This document shows, piece after piece, positions 34,646-43,460 of a stretch of DNA of 64,000 nt. How positions within the stretch are numbered: the first letter of the stretch is position 1; every line of letters starts with the position of its first letter. A program made the position numbers and the translations under genes. The DNA is from Pedobacter sp. AK013. Lineage in GTDB: Bacteria; Bacteroidota; Bacteroidia; Sphingobacteriales; Sphingobacteriaceae. A model generated the notes under the pieces. The model was not told where the DNA came from, did not search any database, and saw only the letters and a program-made list of their open reading frames with translations. The stretch lies in the NCBI RefSeq assembly GCF_014205835.1, contig NZ_JACHCQ010000003.1, positions 62,001 through 126,000 on the forward strand, in the 5' to 3' direction.

Positions 34646-36304
34646 TTAATTATAACCAGGGTTTTGTGCTAAATTTTCATTAAGTGTGCGTTGAACTTGT
34701 GGAATTGGGAACAAGTTCCTAAACGTTGCTGAAGGTGTATGATCCCACCAGCTTTCGGTCGTAAATTTACCAAATCTGATCAGGTCATTTCTTCTGAAAC
34801 CTTCAAAAATAAACTCCCTGCCTCTTTCATTTAGCAATTCGTTAAGTGTTAATGTTGCAGGGGTGTATGCTCTTGTTGCCCAATTTGCATCAGTAAAAGC
34901 TCTTTTTTTACAATCGTTGATCAGTTGTACTGCCTCTGCCGTTGCTACCCCTCCATTCTTACGCATAATGGCTTCTGCTTTCGCAAAATACACCCAGGTT
35001 AACCGGTAAATATTCCAATCAGTATTGTTATAATTAGGATCAATAGGTACAGCTACACCATTTACAATACCTGCAACCTGGTTACCTAATTTGTATTTAT
35101 TGAAACGAACACCACTATTTTCTTCGCCTTCGCTCATATTGGATACAGTAGATCCGGTTTTATTTTTGCGGATGTTATCTACAAAAACAATCTGTTGTCC
35201 ATCATATTCATTTCCTCCTCTGGCAAGGGCCGGTTGACCATTGTCAAATCTCACCATCGGACCTTCCAAGAGCCAGGTTCTCTTTCTTAAATCTTCATCC
35301 TCGTATTTTGTAAAATTTCCGGGTACTACAACAACACCATCGTTACCATTTCTGGCACCACCATAAATTTGATCTTGCTGGAAGTGAAAGAATTCACCTG
35401 TCCAAGAGGGTTGAAAAGAAGCTTTTGTAAACTCATAAGCGATTGAAAAAATCACTTCTTTGGATAAATCGTTAGTAGACTTGAATGGATCAGTAATGTT
35501 TGGATCTAACTGCATAGTACCGTTCTGTCCACCCCCATCACCTGCAATCAGTTTATTTGCGGCAGCAATACAATCGTCCCACCTTGCTGTACCTGTCCAA
35601 ATTTCAGCATTTAGATAAAGCTCTACCAACATTGCATACGCACCGGCCTGACTCATCCTGCCAATCATGTTTTTTGATAACTTTGGTGCTTTTTCGATGT
35701 TTTCTTTAATCTCTTTTTCTATAAAAGAAAAAACAGCTGCTCTGGGCTGTGTTGCGGGCTTTGCAGGAATACCAACCTGTGTAACAATTGGAATATTGCC
35801 AAAAAGATCCATTAGTTTTAAATAATGGAAAGCTCTTAACAATTTTAACTCTGCAATGTAGGCATCCTTTTCTGCCTGTGTAATCCCCATATCTACAATA
35901 CTCCTTCTTTCAAGGTTTCCGATAGGATCGTTACATAAACCCATGCCCCAATACATTAACACCCAGGCATTATTTAATGGTCCATCATCGCTTAACCAGC
36001 TATGATAGTGTAATCTTTTCCATTTACCACCATCTTCTCCATGACGACCTTTAGTTGGCCAGGCCAATTGATCTCCTGAGAGTTCAGCAGGTCTCCACCA
36101 TCCATCCTGACCTGATGGCGTAACCCAGGCATTTGCGTGTGTGTATGGCCTTAAAACGGCTGATAGAACCTCATTTTTATTGTTATAGAAATTATCTGCA
36201 ATCAACTGATCGTAAATTGGTTGATCAAGTTTTGAACAGCTATTGAATAGCAGTGTTGGCGCTGCCACAAGCACTGCTAGTATTATTTTTTTATATCTTT
36301 TCAT
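34646..36304 (-). CDS. SusD/RagB-family glycan-binding lipoprotein
   Basis: 552 residues with a lipoprotein signal ending LLFNSC (Cys23). SusD landmarks are YDQLIADNFYNNKNEVLSAV near the start, AYIAELKLLRAFHYLKLMDLFGNIPIVTQ (TPR-type helices around residue 150), YFAKAEAIMRKNGG and LNELLNERGREFIFEGFRRNDLIRFG, and the C-terminal FPIPQVQRTLNENLAQNPGY. It caps the partner SusC barrel and binds the glycan at the cell surface. It follows susC by 10 bp. An alpha-mannan-type ligand is inferred from the locus. Confidence 0.96.
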   Translation of the reverse strand: MKRYKKIILAVLVAAPTLLFNSCSKLDQPIYDQLIADNFYNNKNEVLSAVLRPYTHANAWVTPSGQDGWWRPAELSGDQLAWPTKGRHGEDGGKWKRLHYHSWLSDDGPLNNAWVLMYWGMGLCNDPIGNLERRSIVDMGITQAEKDAYIAELKLLRAFHYLKLMDLFGNIPIVTQVGIPAKPATQPRAAVFSFIEKEIKENIEKAPKLSKNMIGRMSQAGAYAMLVELYLNAEIWTGTARWDDCIAAANKLIAGDGGGQNGTMQLDPNITDPFKSTNDLSKEVIFSIAYEFTKASFQPSWTGEFFHFQQDQIYGGARNGNDGVVVVPGNFTKYEDEDLRKRTWLLEGPMVRFDNGQPALARGGNEYDGQQIVFVDNIRKNKTGSTVSNMSEGEENSGVRFNKYKLGNQVAGIVNGVAVPIDPNYNNTDWNIYRLTWVYFAKAEAIMRKNGGVATAEAVQLINDCKKRAFTDANWATRAYTPATLTLNELLNERGREFIFEGFRRNDLIRFGKFTTESWWDHTPSATFRNLFPIPQVQRTLNENLAQNPGYN

Positions 36305-36314
36305 TGCTTAAAAA

Positions 36315-39300
36315 TTAAAATCCGAAATTAACGCCAAATAAGAATTGTCTTGTTGCAGGGTAAGGGCTTCTGGTGTCGATACCTAAGCTTCTGCCGTTGA
36401 TTTCTTGACCTAAACCTGTATCTTGAATATAGTCTGGGTCATTCCCTGTGTAACCAGTAATGGTCACTAGATTTTGTCCGGTCAGGTTCAATCTTAGTGT
36501 TCTCACATATTTAGTTTTAAGTTTAAAGGTATAGCCAAGCGTAACCTCATCAAGTTTAAGAAAGCTACCACTCTCCAAATAATAATCAGTGTACATATAA
36601 GTATCTTTCAGTTCAGCATATTTGGTGAAAGCACTATTTAGTAAGTTTGTAGAGGCACCGTTTTTATTACCATAAGAAATAGCCATCGTATTGAGCACAT
36701 CAAAATCAAGCTTACTTCTGAGGAATACCCTCAAATCAAATCCTTTATAGGTAAAGTTGTTTGTTAATGACAAATAATACTTAGGGACAGCATTCCCAAG
36801 CACGGCAAAGTCTGTTTGGTCTCTGAATACAGAGGTGTTAATTTCAGCATTACTTACAACCTCATTATTTCTGTTGTAAAACCTCCATTTTCCATCTGGT
36901 GAGAAATTGGCAAAACGTTTGCCCCAAAATTCACCTACTTTTCTACCTTCGTAAGTTCTAAATGCGTCTCCTAGTGCTCCGAAACCACCAATCGAGCCAA
37001 AAGTTCTCATATCCCTGCGATATTCGCTGTTTGAATAAGTGTCCAGGATATTTTCTGTTGTACTACCTGCAAAATCTACGCTCCAACTGAAATTTTTATT
37101 TTTGATAGCCGCATAGCTTAACGAAATCTCAATACCTTTAGCTGAAATTGATCCAACGTTTGTTGTAATTGATGAAGTTACAAAAGGAGGTTGTGGAGAA
37201 GTATACGTATCGATGAGGTCTTTCGTTTTTCGTTTATATACATCTATTGAACCGGTTAATTTGTTATTTAGGATCGTAAAGTCTATACCAATATTGGTTT
37301 CTTGTTTGGTTTCCCACCTCAAATCAGGGTTAGGGTTTTTATTTGGGCCATAAGTTTGCAGATACTCACCTGTTGGGAAAAGATAAATCCCTCCACCGCT
37401 TAAGGTTACCAGAGCTGCATCATTTCCCATACCCGAATTACCTGTTTCGCCATATCCTACTCTTAGCTTCAAATTGTTCACCCAGCTTACATTCTTCATG
37501 AATTCTTCCTGCGTAATATTCCAGCCTCCGGAAATAGCAGGGAAGTTAGCCCATTTGTTGTTTGCGCCAAACTTAGAAGAACCTTCTCTTCTGAAGATAG
37601 CTTGAGCAAAGTATTTATCACTCAGGGAATAGTTTAATCTCGCAAAAACAGCAATCAATGTGTTCTCGTTTTTAAAGCTTCCTATCCCAATTGTAGTAAC
37701 CTTTACTGGCACACTTCCCAGGTTGTTATCTTCAAACAAATCATTCACATAGCCCCGGTTATTGGCATTAAAACCTTCATTGGTTTCCCGACGGAAACTG
37801 TAACCACCAATTCCAGAGAGTTTGTGTTTCCCAAAAGTCTTTGTGTATTCAATAGTAGGTTCGAAGTTGATATTTTGGTTTAATTCGGTAGTTTTTGCAG
37901 CATATCCACCATTAGGGGCATCACCGTTCTCTACTGAATTTTGGCTTGCCTTATCACGATATTCACTCCAAATTCTATTATTTCTTTGAGCTGCAAAGAA
38001 TGCACTCAATTTCAGATCTTTCAGCACTTCGAAATCCAATTTACCATCTACTGAGGTAGTTTGCTGCTGTACGCCATAGCGTTCTTGTTCTAAACGGGCA
38101 AGCTCGTTGGTGATTGTTCTGGTGAAAAGGTAAGAACCATCAGAGTTAAAATAAGATTCAGTTGGATTCTTAGTTAATACATTTTCCCAACCGCCACCAC
38201 CAAGTAGGTTGGCATTGTTGAAATTGGTAGATACATTAAACTGTGCCTGAAGTTTATCCTGAAATCCCTTTTGAGTTAAGCTTGCACGAATGCCATATTC
38301 TTTTCGTCCGTTTTCCTTTGCAAATCCCTGCAGCTCTCTGTAGTTTGCACTAACTCTATAATTAGAGTTATCGCTGCCTCCAGATACGGCCAAGTTGTGG
38401 TTGTTGGAGATATTATTTTTATTGATAAGATCCTGGAAGTAATCAAAATCCCCTCCCTTATCAACCACCTTGTACTCACCGCTTGCAATGCGTGCTCTCC
38501 ATTCGGTAGCATTCATAAAGTCGGGCCTTTTTACAAGGGTTTCAGTTCTAACATAGGCATTGTAATCAAAACGAGCAGGTCCTTTTTTGCCTTTTTTCGT
38601 TGTTACGATGATTACCCCTGCATTTGCTCTTGTTCCGTATATTGCGGCACCCGATCCGTCTTTTAAAACACTAAACGATTCAATATCGTCTTGCTGTAAA
38701 AGATCAAGATTACCTCCCGGAATACCATCAATAATAATTAAAGGGCTTGCGGTACCAGATACAGAGGTAACTCCCCTTAATTGAATACCTACTCCGCTGT
38801 TAGGATTAGAGCTATTTCTAGAGATTTGTAACCCTGCTACCTTTCCTACCAGTAAATCCAATGGGTTTCTCGATCCGCTTTGTCTGAATTTAGTAGAATC
38901 TACTTTAGCGATGGCCGAGGTAATCTCTTTTTCTCTTAATGTACCGTAACCTACCACCACAACATCATCTAGCTTGGTATCAGCCGATACAGCTAATTTG
39001 ACATTTAATGTGGTTTGATTAGCAATTGTGATATTCTGCGTTATATAGCCGATATAGCTGATCCTGATCACATCACCTACATTTGCTTCTATACTAAATT
39101 TTCCGGTTACATCGGTTACAACACCTTTACCAGAAGTTACATTCTTAATACCAACGCCTGGTATGGGCTGGTTATTTTCGTCAAGAACTGTCCCCGAAAC
39201 TATCTTTTGTACCCGAGCATGTTGCAATAGCTTGCTCTCGTTAAAGCGCCTCCCCGTAACTCCCAACTTTGCGTTCATTGAAAACGCAGGACTATTCAGC

Positions 39301-39350
39301 AATACAATTGCAGCCGACAGCCCCGTAATTTTAAGTAAATTAATTTTCAT
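36315..39350 (-). CDS. SusC/RagA-family TonB-linked receptor of the mannan locus
   Basis: 1011 residues. After a signal peptide (ending SPAFS) and a basic stretch, a carboxypeptidase-regulatory-like domain runs from VSGTVLDENNQPIPGVGIKN to VKLAVSADT (about 50-130). The plug follows with VVVVGYGTLREKEITSAI, VGKVAGLQI, GIQLRGVTSVSG, PLIIIDGIPGG and GSGAAIYGTRANAGVIIVTTKKGK, then the 22-strand barrel ending RQFLFGVNFGF. It imports oligosaccharides with the SusD protein encoded 10 bp downstream. Two operator palindromes lie about 245-300 bp upstream. Confidence 0.97.
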   Translation of the reverse strand: MKINLLKITGLSAAIVLLNSPAFSMNAKLGVTGRRFNESKLLQHARVQKIVSGTVLDENNQPIPGVGIKNVTSGKGVVTDVTGKFSIEANVGDVIRISYIGYITQNITIANQTTLNVKLAVSADTKLDDVVVVGYGTLREKEITSAIAKVDSTKFRQSGSRNPLDLLVGKVAGLQISRNSSNPNSGVGIQLRGVTSVSGTASPLIIIDGIPGGNLDLLQQDDIESFSVLKDGSGAAIYGTRANAGVIIVTTKKGKKGPARFDYNAYVRTETLVKRPDFMNATEWRARIASGEYKVVDKGGDFDYFQDLINKNNISNNHNLAVSGGSDNSNYRVSANYRELQGFAKENGRKEYGIRASLTQKGFQDKLQAQFNVSTNFNNANLLGGGGWENVLTKNPTESYFNSDGSYLFTRTITNELARLEQERYGVQQQTTSVDGKLDFEVLKDLKLSAFFAAQRNNRIWSEYRDKASQNSVENGDAPNGGYAAKTTELNQNINFEPTIEYTKTFGKHKLSGIGGYSFRRETNEGFNANNRGYVNDLFEDNNLGSVPVKVTTIGIGSFKNENTLIAVFARLNYSLSDKYFAQAIFRREGSSKFGANNKWANFPAISGGWNITQEEFMKNVSWVNNLKLRVGYGETGNSGMGNDAALVTLSGGGIYLFPTGEYLQTYGPNKNPNPDLRWETKQETNIGIDFTILNNKLTGSIDVYKRKTKDLIDTYTSPQPPFVTSSITTNVGSISAKGIEISLSYAAIKNKNFSWSVDFAGSTTENILDTYSNSEYRRDMRTFGSIGGFGALGDAFRTYEGRKVGEFWGKRFANFSPDGKWRFYNRNNEVVSNAEINTSVFRDQTDFAVLGNAVPKYYLSLTNNFTYKGFDLRVFLRSKLDFDVLNTMAISYGNKNGASTNLLNSAFTKYAELKDTYMYTDYYLESGSFLKLDEVTLGYTFKLKTKYVRTLRLNLTGQNLVTITGYTGNDPDYIQDTGLGQEINGRSLGIDTRSPYPATRQFLFGVNFGF

Positions 39351-39591
39351 TAACGGTTTTGTTAAATTATAAATGATTAGTTATTTTTTCCCTGGTAATA
39401 TTTTATCTGCGTTGGAAATGACCGGACTGGATAGGTTGCCGAACATTTTCAGGTATATAATTGGTTTAAAGATTTGATTTGATAAAGACAGAAACTGACT
39501 CCAACAACTGGTTTTATTTCTGCTGTTTAATAGAACTCATTAAAATTCAGTAAGGGGTGCTGTAATTCTCATAATATTTGGATCAGGTATG

Positions 39592-39605
39592 CTAAAACGT
39601 TTTAG
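39592..39605. promoter_or_regulatory. LacI-type operator CTAAAACGTTTTAG upstream of susC
   Basis: A perfect 14-bp palindrome 242 bp before the susC start. The region 39351-39692 contains no gene; it is the regulatory space between susC and the regulator gene. Confidence 0.7.
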
Positions 39606-39635
39606 TCTGTCAATTATAACTATTATAAATCGTAA

Positions 39636-39647
39636 TAAAACGTTTTA
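39636..39647. promoter_or_regulatory. Second LacI-type operator TAAAACGTTTTA upstream of susC
   Basis: A perfect 12-bp core palindrome centred 43 bp from the previous site, close to four helical turns, and next to the 3' end of the LacI-type gene. The spacing would allow cooperative binding. Confidence 0.7.
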
Positions 39648-39692
39648 GTATGTAAAAAAAATATTACAGCATCTTGGAGAGAGGTTTTTTTA

Positions 39693-40697
39693 TTAGTCTC
39701 TAAGAACTAGGCGGGTGGGGATAATTACCTCTTCAGCAGGTAGTTTACCTTTTGAAGAAAGGCGGCTTAAAATAAGTTTAATAATGGTTTCGGCTATCTC
39801 CTCTAAAGGTTGCTGAATAGCAGAAATGCGCGGGGTATGCAATTCGAATGCTTCATGATCATCATATGCAATTACTGCAAAATCATCCCCTACTTTTTTA
39901 TCGATCTGTTTCAATGCTTTTAAACCACTAATAGCCAAATAATTGGTTACGAATAATACTGCATCGATTTTTTTATTTTCGAAGAGTTCTTTAATCTGCG
40001 CAATGGTGTCGCTTTCATCCTGGTTAAAGTGGATCTTTAAAACCAGGTTGTCATCATATTTGATTCCGTTATCTTCCAATGCTTTTTTATAACCATCGTA
40101 TCGCTCAATAATTTGTTCCACATTTATATCAGTGGTAACCAAAGCGATGTTCTTTTTGCCCTGATCGATAAAATTCTGTATTGATTGATATGAGGCATTA
40201 AAATGATCGGCACCAACATAGCTTGTATTAATGTCTGGCAAATTTCTATCGAAAAGAATTACCGGATTGCCATCATCAAGGAGCATCTGGATATCTTCTT
40301 CTATTCCTTTTATCGGAGAGATGATATAGGCATCAACTTTTCGTGATTTGAACATATTGATCAGCTCCTTCGCTTTGTCGATATTATTTTCTGTACTGGA
40401 ATAAATAATTTTATATCCTCTTTTATAGGCTTTATCTTCGATTAACCGTGCAATCCTCGAGAAGAATGAATTGGAAATATCCTCGATAATTAAGCCGATG
40501 ATATTGGAGTTACCAGTTCTTAAACTTCTAGCAATCTGATTAGGTTTATAACCGCTTTCTTCTATAATTTTTTTTACTTTCTCTATTACTGCTTCGCTTA
40601 TCGATTTCTCTTTTGCTTTACCGTTAATAATGAATGAAACTGTGGTAATGGATACGTTTGCTTTTACGGCTATATCTTTGATAGAAAGCGATTTCAT
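39693..40697 (-). CDS. LacI-family transcriptional regulator of the mannan locus
   Basis: 334 residues. The N-terminal helix-turn-helix is IKDIAVKANVSITTVSFIING (about 6-26) with the hinge helix near GYKPNQIARSLRTG (50-63). The periplasmic-binding-protein-like effector domain runs from NIIGLIIEDISNSFFS to the end, with VILFDRNLP, YVGADHFNAS and FAVIAYDDHEAFELHTPRISAIQQP. It probably senses a mannose-containing sugar or its phosphate and binds the CG-centred palindromes listed in this locus; both points are inference from adjacency and site type. A double half-site at 40798-40823 suggests autoregulation. Confidence 0.95.
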   Translation of the reverse strand: MKSLSIKDIAVKANVSITTVSFIINGKAKEKSISEAVIEKVKKIIEESGYKPNQIARSLRTGNSNIIGLIIEDISNSFFSRIARLIEDKAYKRGYKIIYSSTENNIDKAKELINMFKSRKVDAYIISPIKGIEEDIQMLLDDGNPVILFDRNLPDINTSYVGADHFNASYQSIQNFIDQGKKNIALVTTDINVEQIIERYDGYKKALEDNGIKYDDNLVLKIHFNQDESDTIAQIKELFENKKIDAVLFVTNYLAISGLKALKQIDKKVGDDFAVIAYDDHEAFELHTPRISAIQQPLEEIAETIIKLILSRLSSKGKLPAEEVIIPTRLVLRD

Positions 40698-40797
40698 TTG
40701 GTTGGGATTTCTTTAAATTAATCAATTCAAAGCTAAATAAAAATTGTAGCTTTTAAATTTTTGCCTGTTATAAAAACGCAATTTAACATTTTTTATA

Positions 40798-40823
40798 TTA
40801 ATCGTTTTAGAAACGTTTATTAA
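40798..40823. promoter_or_regulatory. Overlapping operator half-sites upstream of the LacI-type gene
   Basis: ATCGTTTTAG and GAAACGTTTA lie back to back inside TTAAT...ATTAA ends, 101 bp before the regulator start. The arrangement differs from the single palindromes and fits autoregulation. Confidence 0.45.
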
Positions 40824-40865
40824 AGGAGCGAAGTGTAATGATAAATATAAATCTCTTTAGATTGT

Positions 40866-41969
40866 TTATTTTACATAGGTAGAAATTAACTTAGCCGTTT
40901 TTGCCGAAGCACCGGGTTTTCCCATAAGCAAAAGCAGCTCATCGTAATCCTTTAACATCATGTTCCTGCCGGCTCCTTCCATGATGATTTTAAGCGCTTC
41001 GTTTACTTTTTGGGTATTGCAATCTTCCTGGATCAGTTCGGTTACAATCTTTTTGTTTACGATAAGGTTAACCAATGAGATGAACTTTATTTTCACCAGC
41101 ATCCTGGCAATGGCAATAGAAATGGTTCCTCCTTTGTAAACCACCACCTGCGGAACCTTAAATAAAGCCGTTTCTAGTGTAGCTGTTCCAGAAGCTACAA
41201 TTGCGGCATGGGCATAGTGCAATAAATTATAGGTATTATTAAAAAGAAGTTTAACTTTTTTATCTCCCATAAACTGGTGATAATAAGCTTCCGTAAAGCT
41301 TGGTGCGGCAGCAATGGCGAATATACAATGGGGATAACTTTCTGTAATGCTTAACATCACCGGTAATAAACGCGCTATCTCCTGCTTGCGGCTACCGGGC
41401 AAAAGGGCAATAATTTTTTCACCTCCCAGTTGATTGTTTTCGCGGAAGTTTACATCTGGGGTAAACTGTGCAATTTCGTCCAGTAGCGGATTGCCTACAT
41501 AATCTACCTTCATACCCCATTCTTTGTAAAAATCAACCTCGAAAGGTAGAATACAGAACATATGATCGACAACCTTTTTGATTTTCAGTACCCGCTTCTG
41601 GTTCCAGGCCCAAACTTTAGGTGAAATATAGTAACATACTTTTATGCCATTAGCCTTTGCAAATGCTGCAATTTTTAAATTAAAGCCCGGAAAATCGATC
41701 AAAATTAATACATCAGGCTTCCAATTTAAAATATCGTCCTTACAAACTTTGAGGTTTCTGAAAATGGTTCTTAAATTTAAAATCACTTCGGTAAAGCCCA
41801 TAAATGCCATATCGGCATAGTGTTTAACCAGCTCCCCCCCTTCAGTTTTCATTTTATCTCCCCCGAAATACCTGAACACAGCTTCGCCATCCTCAGCTTT
41901 TAAGGCTTTCATTAAGTTGGCACCATGTAAATCGCCAGAGGCTTCTCCGGCTACGAGGTAATATTTCAT
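40866..41969 (-). CDS. lpxB: Lipid-A-disaccharide synthase
   Basis: 367 residues of glycosyltransferase family 19, joining UDP-diacylglucosamine and lipid X into the lipid A disaccharide at the inner membrane face. Landmarks are YLVAGEASGDLHGANLM (about 4-20), FRYFGGDKM, DVLILIDFPGFNL, YYISPKVWAW, HMFCILPFEVDFY, LPGSRKQEI and ASGTATLETALFKVPQVVVYK. It follows surE and a small membrane protein gene, separated from them by a REP-like repeat. Confidence 0.97.
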   Translation of the reverse strand: MKYYLVAGEASGDLHGANLMKALKAEDGEAVFRYFGGDKMKTEGGELVKHYADMAFMGFTEVILNLRTIFRNLKVCKDDILNWKPDVLILIDFPGFNLKIAAFAKANGIKVCYYISPKVWAWNQKRVLKIKKVVDHMFCILPFEVDFYKEWGMKVDYVGNPLLDEIAQFTPDVNFRENNQLGGEKIIALLPGSRKQEIARLLPVMLSITESYPHCIFAIAAAPSFTEAYYHQFMGDKKVKLLFNNTYNLLHYAHAAIVASGTATLETALFKVPQVVVYKGGTISIAIARMLVKIKFISLVNLIVNKKIVTELIQEDCNTQKVNEALKIIMEGAGRNMMLKDYDELLLLMGKPGASAKTAKLISTYVK

Positions 41970-42018
41970 GTCTATAATTTTATAGCAAAATCTGTCATTA
42001 GATGTAACATAAAAGTAA

Positions 42019-42088
42019 TCGTCATTCCCGCGCAGGCGGGAATCTTAAAGCTATAGTACTTGGATCCTGAAATAAATTCAGGATGATG
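42019..42088. repeat. REP-like repeats between lpxB and the small membrane protein gene
   Basis: CGTCATTCCCGCGCAGGCGG plus GAATCTT forms a compact CCCGC/GCGGG hairpin, followed by GATCCTGAAATAAATTCAGG plus ATGATG, a second palindrome of the dispersed family. Confidence 0.65.
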
Positions 42089-42116
42089 AACCTTCCTATT
42101 TGCTTTTTGCATTTTT

Positions 42117-42389
42117 TCAAAAAACTTTATAAGCAAAAAATGCAAAAGCACACAAAAACGTTGCGGCTAATATACCCCTACCAATATTTTCTTTATTGTA
42201 TTTAAAAAAGTACTGCATAGTATAAGCATTTATAGCAATGCCTCCAATATATAACAAATCTGCTTTTGCAAGGTAAGCCACATGGTTAATGATATACCAG
42301 GCAATTGAACATAGTATTGCCGGCACAAGCAAACCAATGCCTAAACCTATCCATACCGAATTATTTAATCTTTTTAACCGATCAATCAT
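42117..42389 (-). CDS. Hypothetical small membrane protein next to surE
   Basis: 90 residues with three predicted helices (about 12-34, 42-58 and 70-88) separated by short charged loops such as KYNKENIGRG. No conserved motif is known to me. It begins 10 bp after the surE stop, so the two are probably translated from one mRNA; the surE, membrane protein, lpxB order may point to envelope maintenance, but that is only context. Confidence 0.75.
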   Translation of the reverse strand: MIDRLKRLNNSVWIGLGIGLLVPAILCSIAWYIINHVAYLAKADLLYIGGIAINAYTMQYFFKYNKENIGRGILAATFLCAFAFFAYKVF

Positions 42390-42398
42390 TGCAAGTGC

Positions 42399-43238
42399 TT
42401 AACCTAAATTAATGCCATCTGGTGCCGAAACTTTGGTGCCCACAGATTTCGAATCTTTGTTGCCTATGAAATCCCAACTGTTTAAGGCCTGTATAGCATG
42501 ATGCGCCGTTAAATCAAACTGAACCGGAACGATAGAAACATAATGATGTTCCAAAGCCCAAACATCGGTATCTTCTCCCTTATCAAAATTTTCGAAAACA
42601 CCTGTTAGCCAATAGTATGGACGTTTGTAAGGATCTGTCCGCTCATCAAATTCTTCCATCCACTTGGCATTGGCCTGACGGCAAATTTTAACACCTTTTA
42701 GGTTGTCGCCTTTCGGAAAATTCACATTTAAAAGTGTGCCTTCCGGTAAACCATTCGCTAAAACCTGCTCACAGATATTTTTAATGTATTTTTTGGTATG
42801 GTTGAAATCGGCATCGGCAGCAAAATCATCGAGGGAGAAACCAATAGACGGGATTTTTTCTATCGCACCTTCTACCGCAGCAGACATGGTACCCGAATAC
42901 AGTACATTAATCGAATTATTTAACCCGTGGTTAATTCCAGATACACACAGATCAGGTTTTTTACCTTTAAAGATTTTATTTACAGCAATTTTAACACAAT
43001 CAACCGGGGTTCCACTGCATTTATACATTTCTACGCCCGCATAAAGATCAACCTTATCAAAACGGATCGGTTTACCTATGGTAATAGCATGCCCCATTCC
43101 ACTCTGCGGACTATCTGGTGCAACCACCACCACATTGCCAAGCTCCTGCATTACCTCCATTAAATTCTTTATGCCTGTAGCTGTAATTCCATCATCATTT
43201 ACAACTAAAATATTTGGTTTTGTGCCCTGCTTTGTCAT
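42399..43238 (-). CDS. surE: 5'/3'-nucleotidase SurE
   Basis: 279 residues from the ATG at 43238; a longer frame to 43295 adds a hydrophobic stretch not found in SurE proteins. The metal site NDDG is in PNILVVNDDGITATGI, and VVVAPDSPQSGMGHAIT, CSGTPVDCVKIA, SGINHGLNNSINVLYSGTMSAAVEG and LLNVNFPKG complete the SurE signature. The enzyme removes phosphate from nucleoside monophosphates and short polyphosphates and is linked to stationary-phase survival. It diverges from the M16 peptidase gene. Confidence 0.95.
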   Translation of the reverse strand: MTKQGTKPNILVVNDDGITATGIKNLMEVMQELGNVVVVAPDSPQSGMGHAITIGKPIRFDKVDLYAGVEMYKCSGTPVDCVKIAVNKIFKGKKPDLCVSGINHGLNNSINVLYSGTMSAAVEGAIEKIPSIGFSLDDFAADADFNHTKKYIKNICEQVLANGLPEGTLLNVNFPKGDNLKGVKICRQANAKWMEEFDERTDPYKRPYYWLTGVFENFDKGEDTDVWALEHHYVSIVPVQFDLTAHHAIQALNSWDFIGNKDSKSVGTKVSAPDGINLG

Positions 43239-43371
43239 GTCGGTAAAAATACAGATTATAAATTCAAGGCACAATAAAGCAAGGTTTATATGCAAAAATC
43301 ATTTATTCCTAGATTTTTAGTTTTGGGATCAAAATTATTTCGTTCCCTGCAAGAAAGCATCTATATTTGAA

Positions 43372-43379
43372 TAAATAAC
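43372..43379 (+). promoter_or_regulatory. -7 element TATATTTG upstream of the M16 peptidase gene
   Basis: An exact TAnnTTTG match about 80 bp before the start codon, predicting a leader of about 75 nt. The -33 box is weak. Confidence 0.5.
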
Positions 43380-43460
43380 TTATTAAAAATGAATGCTGTA
43401 TTTGAGATCATGCTTAAACTAACAGGTACACATTCATGATCATAAACCAAAACCAATTCA

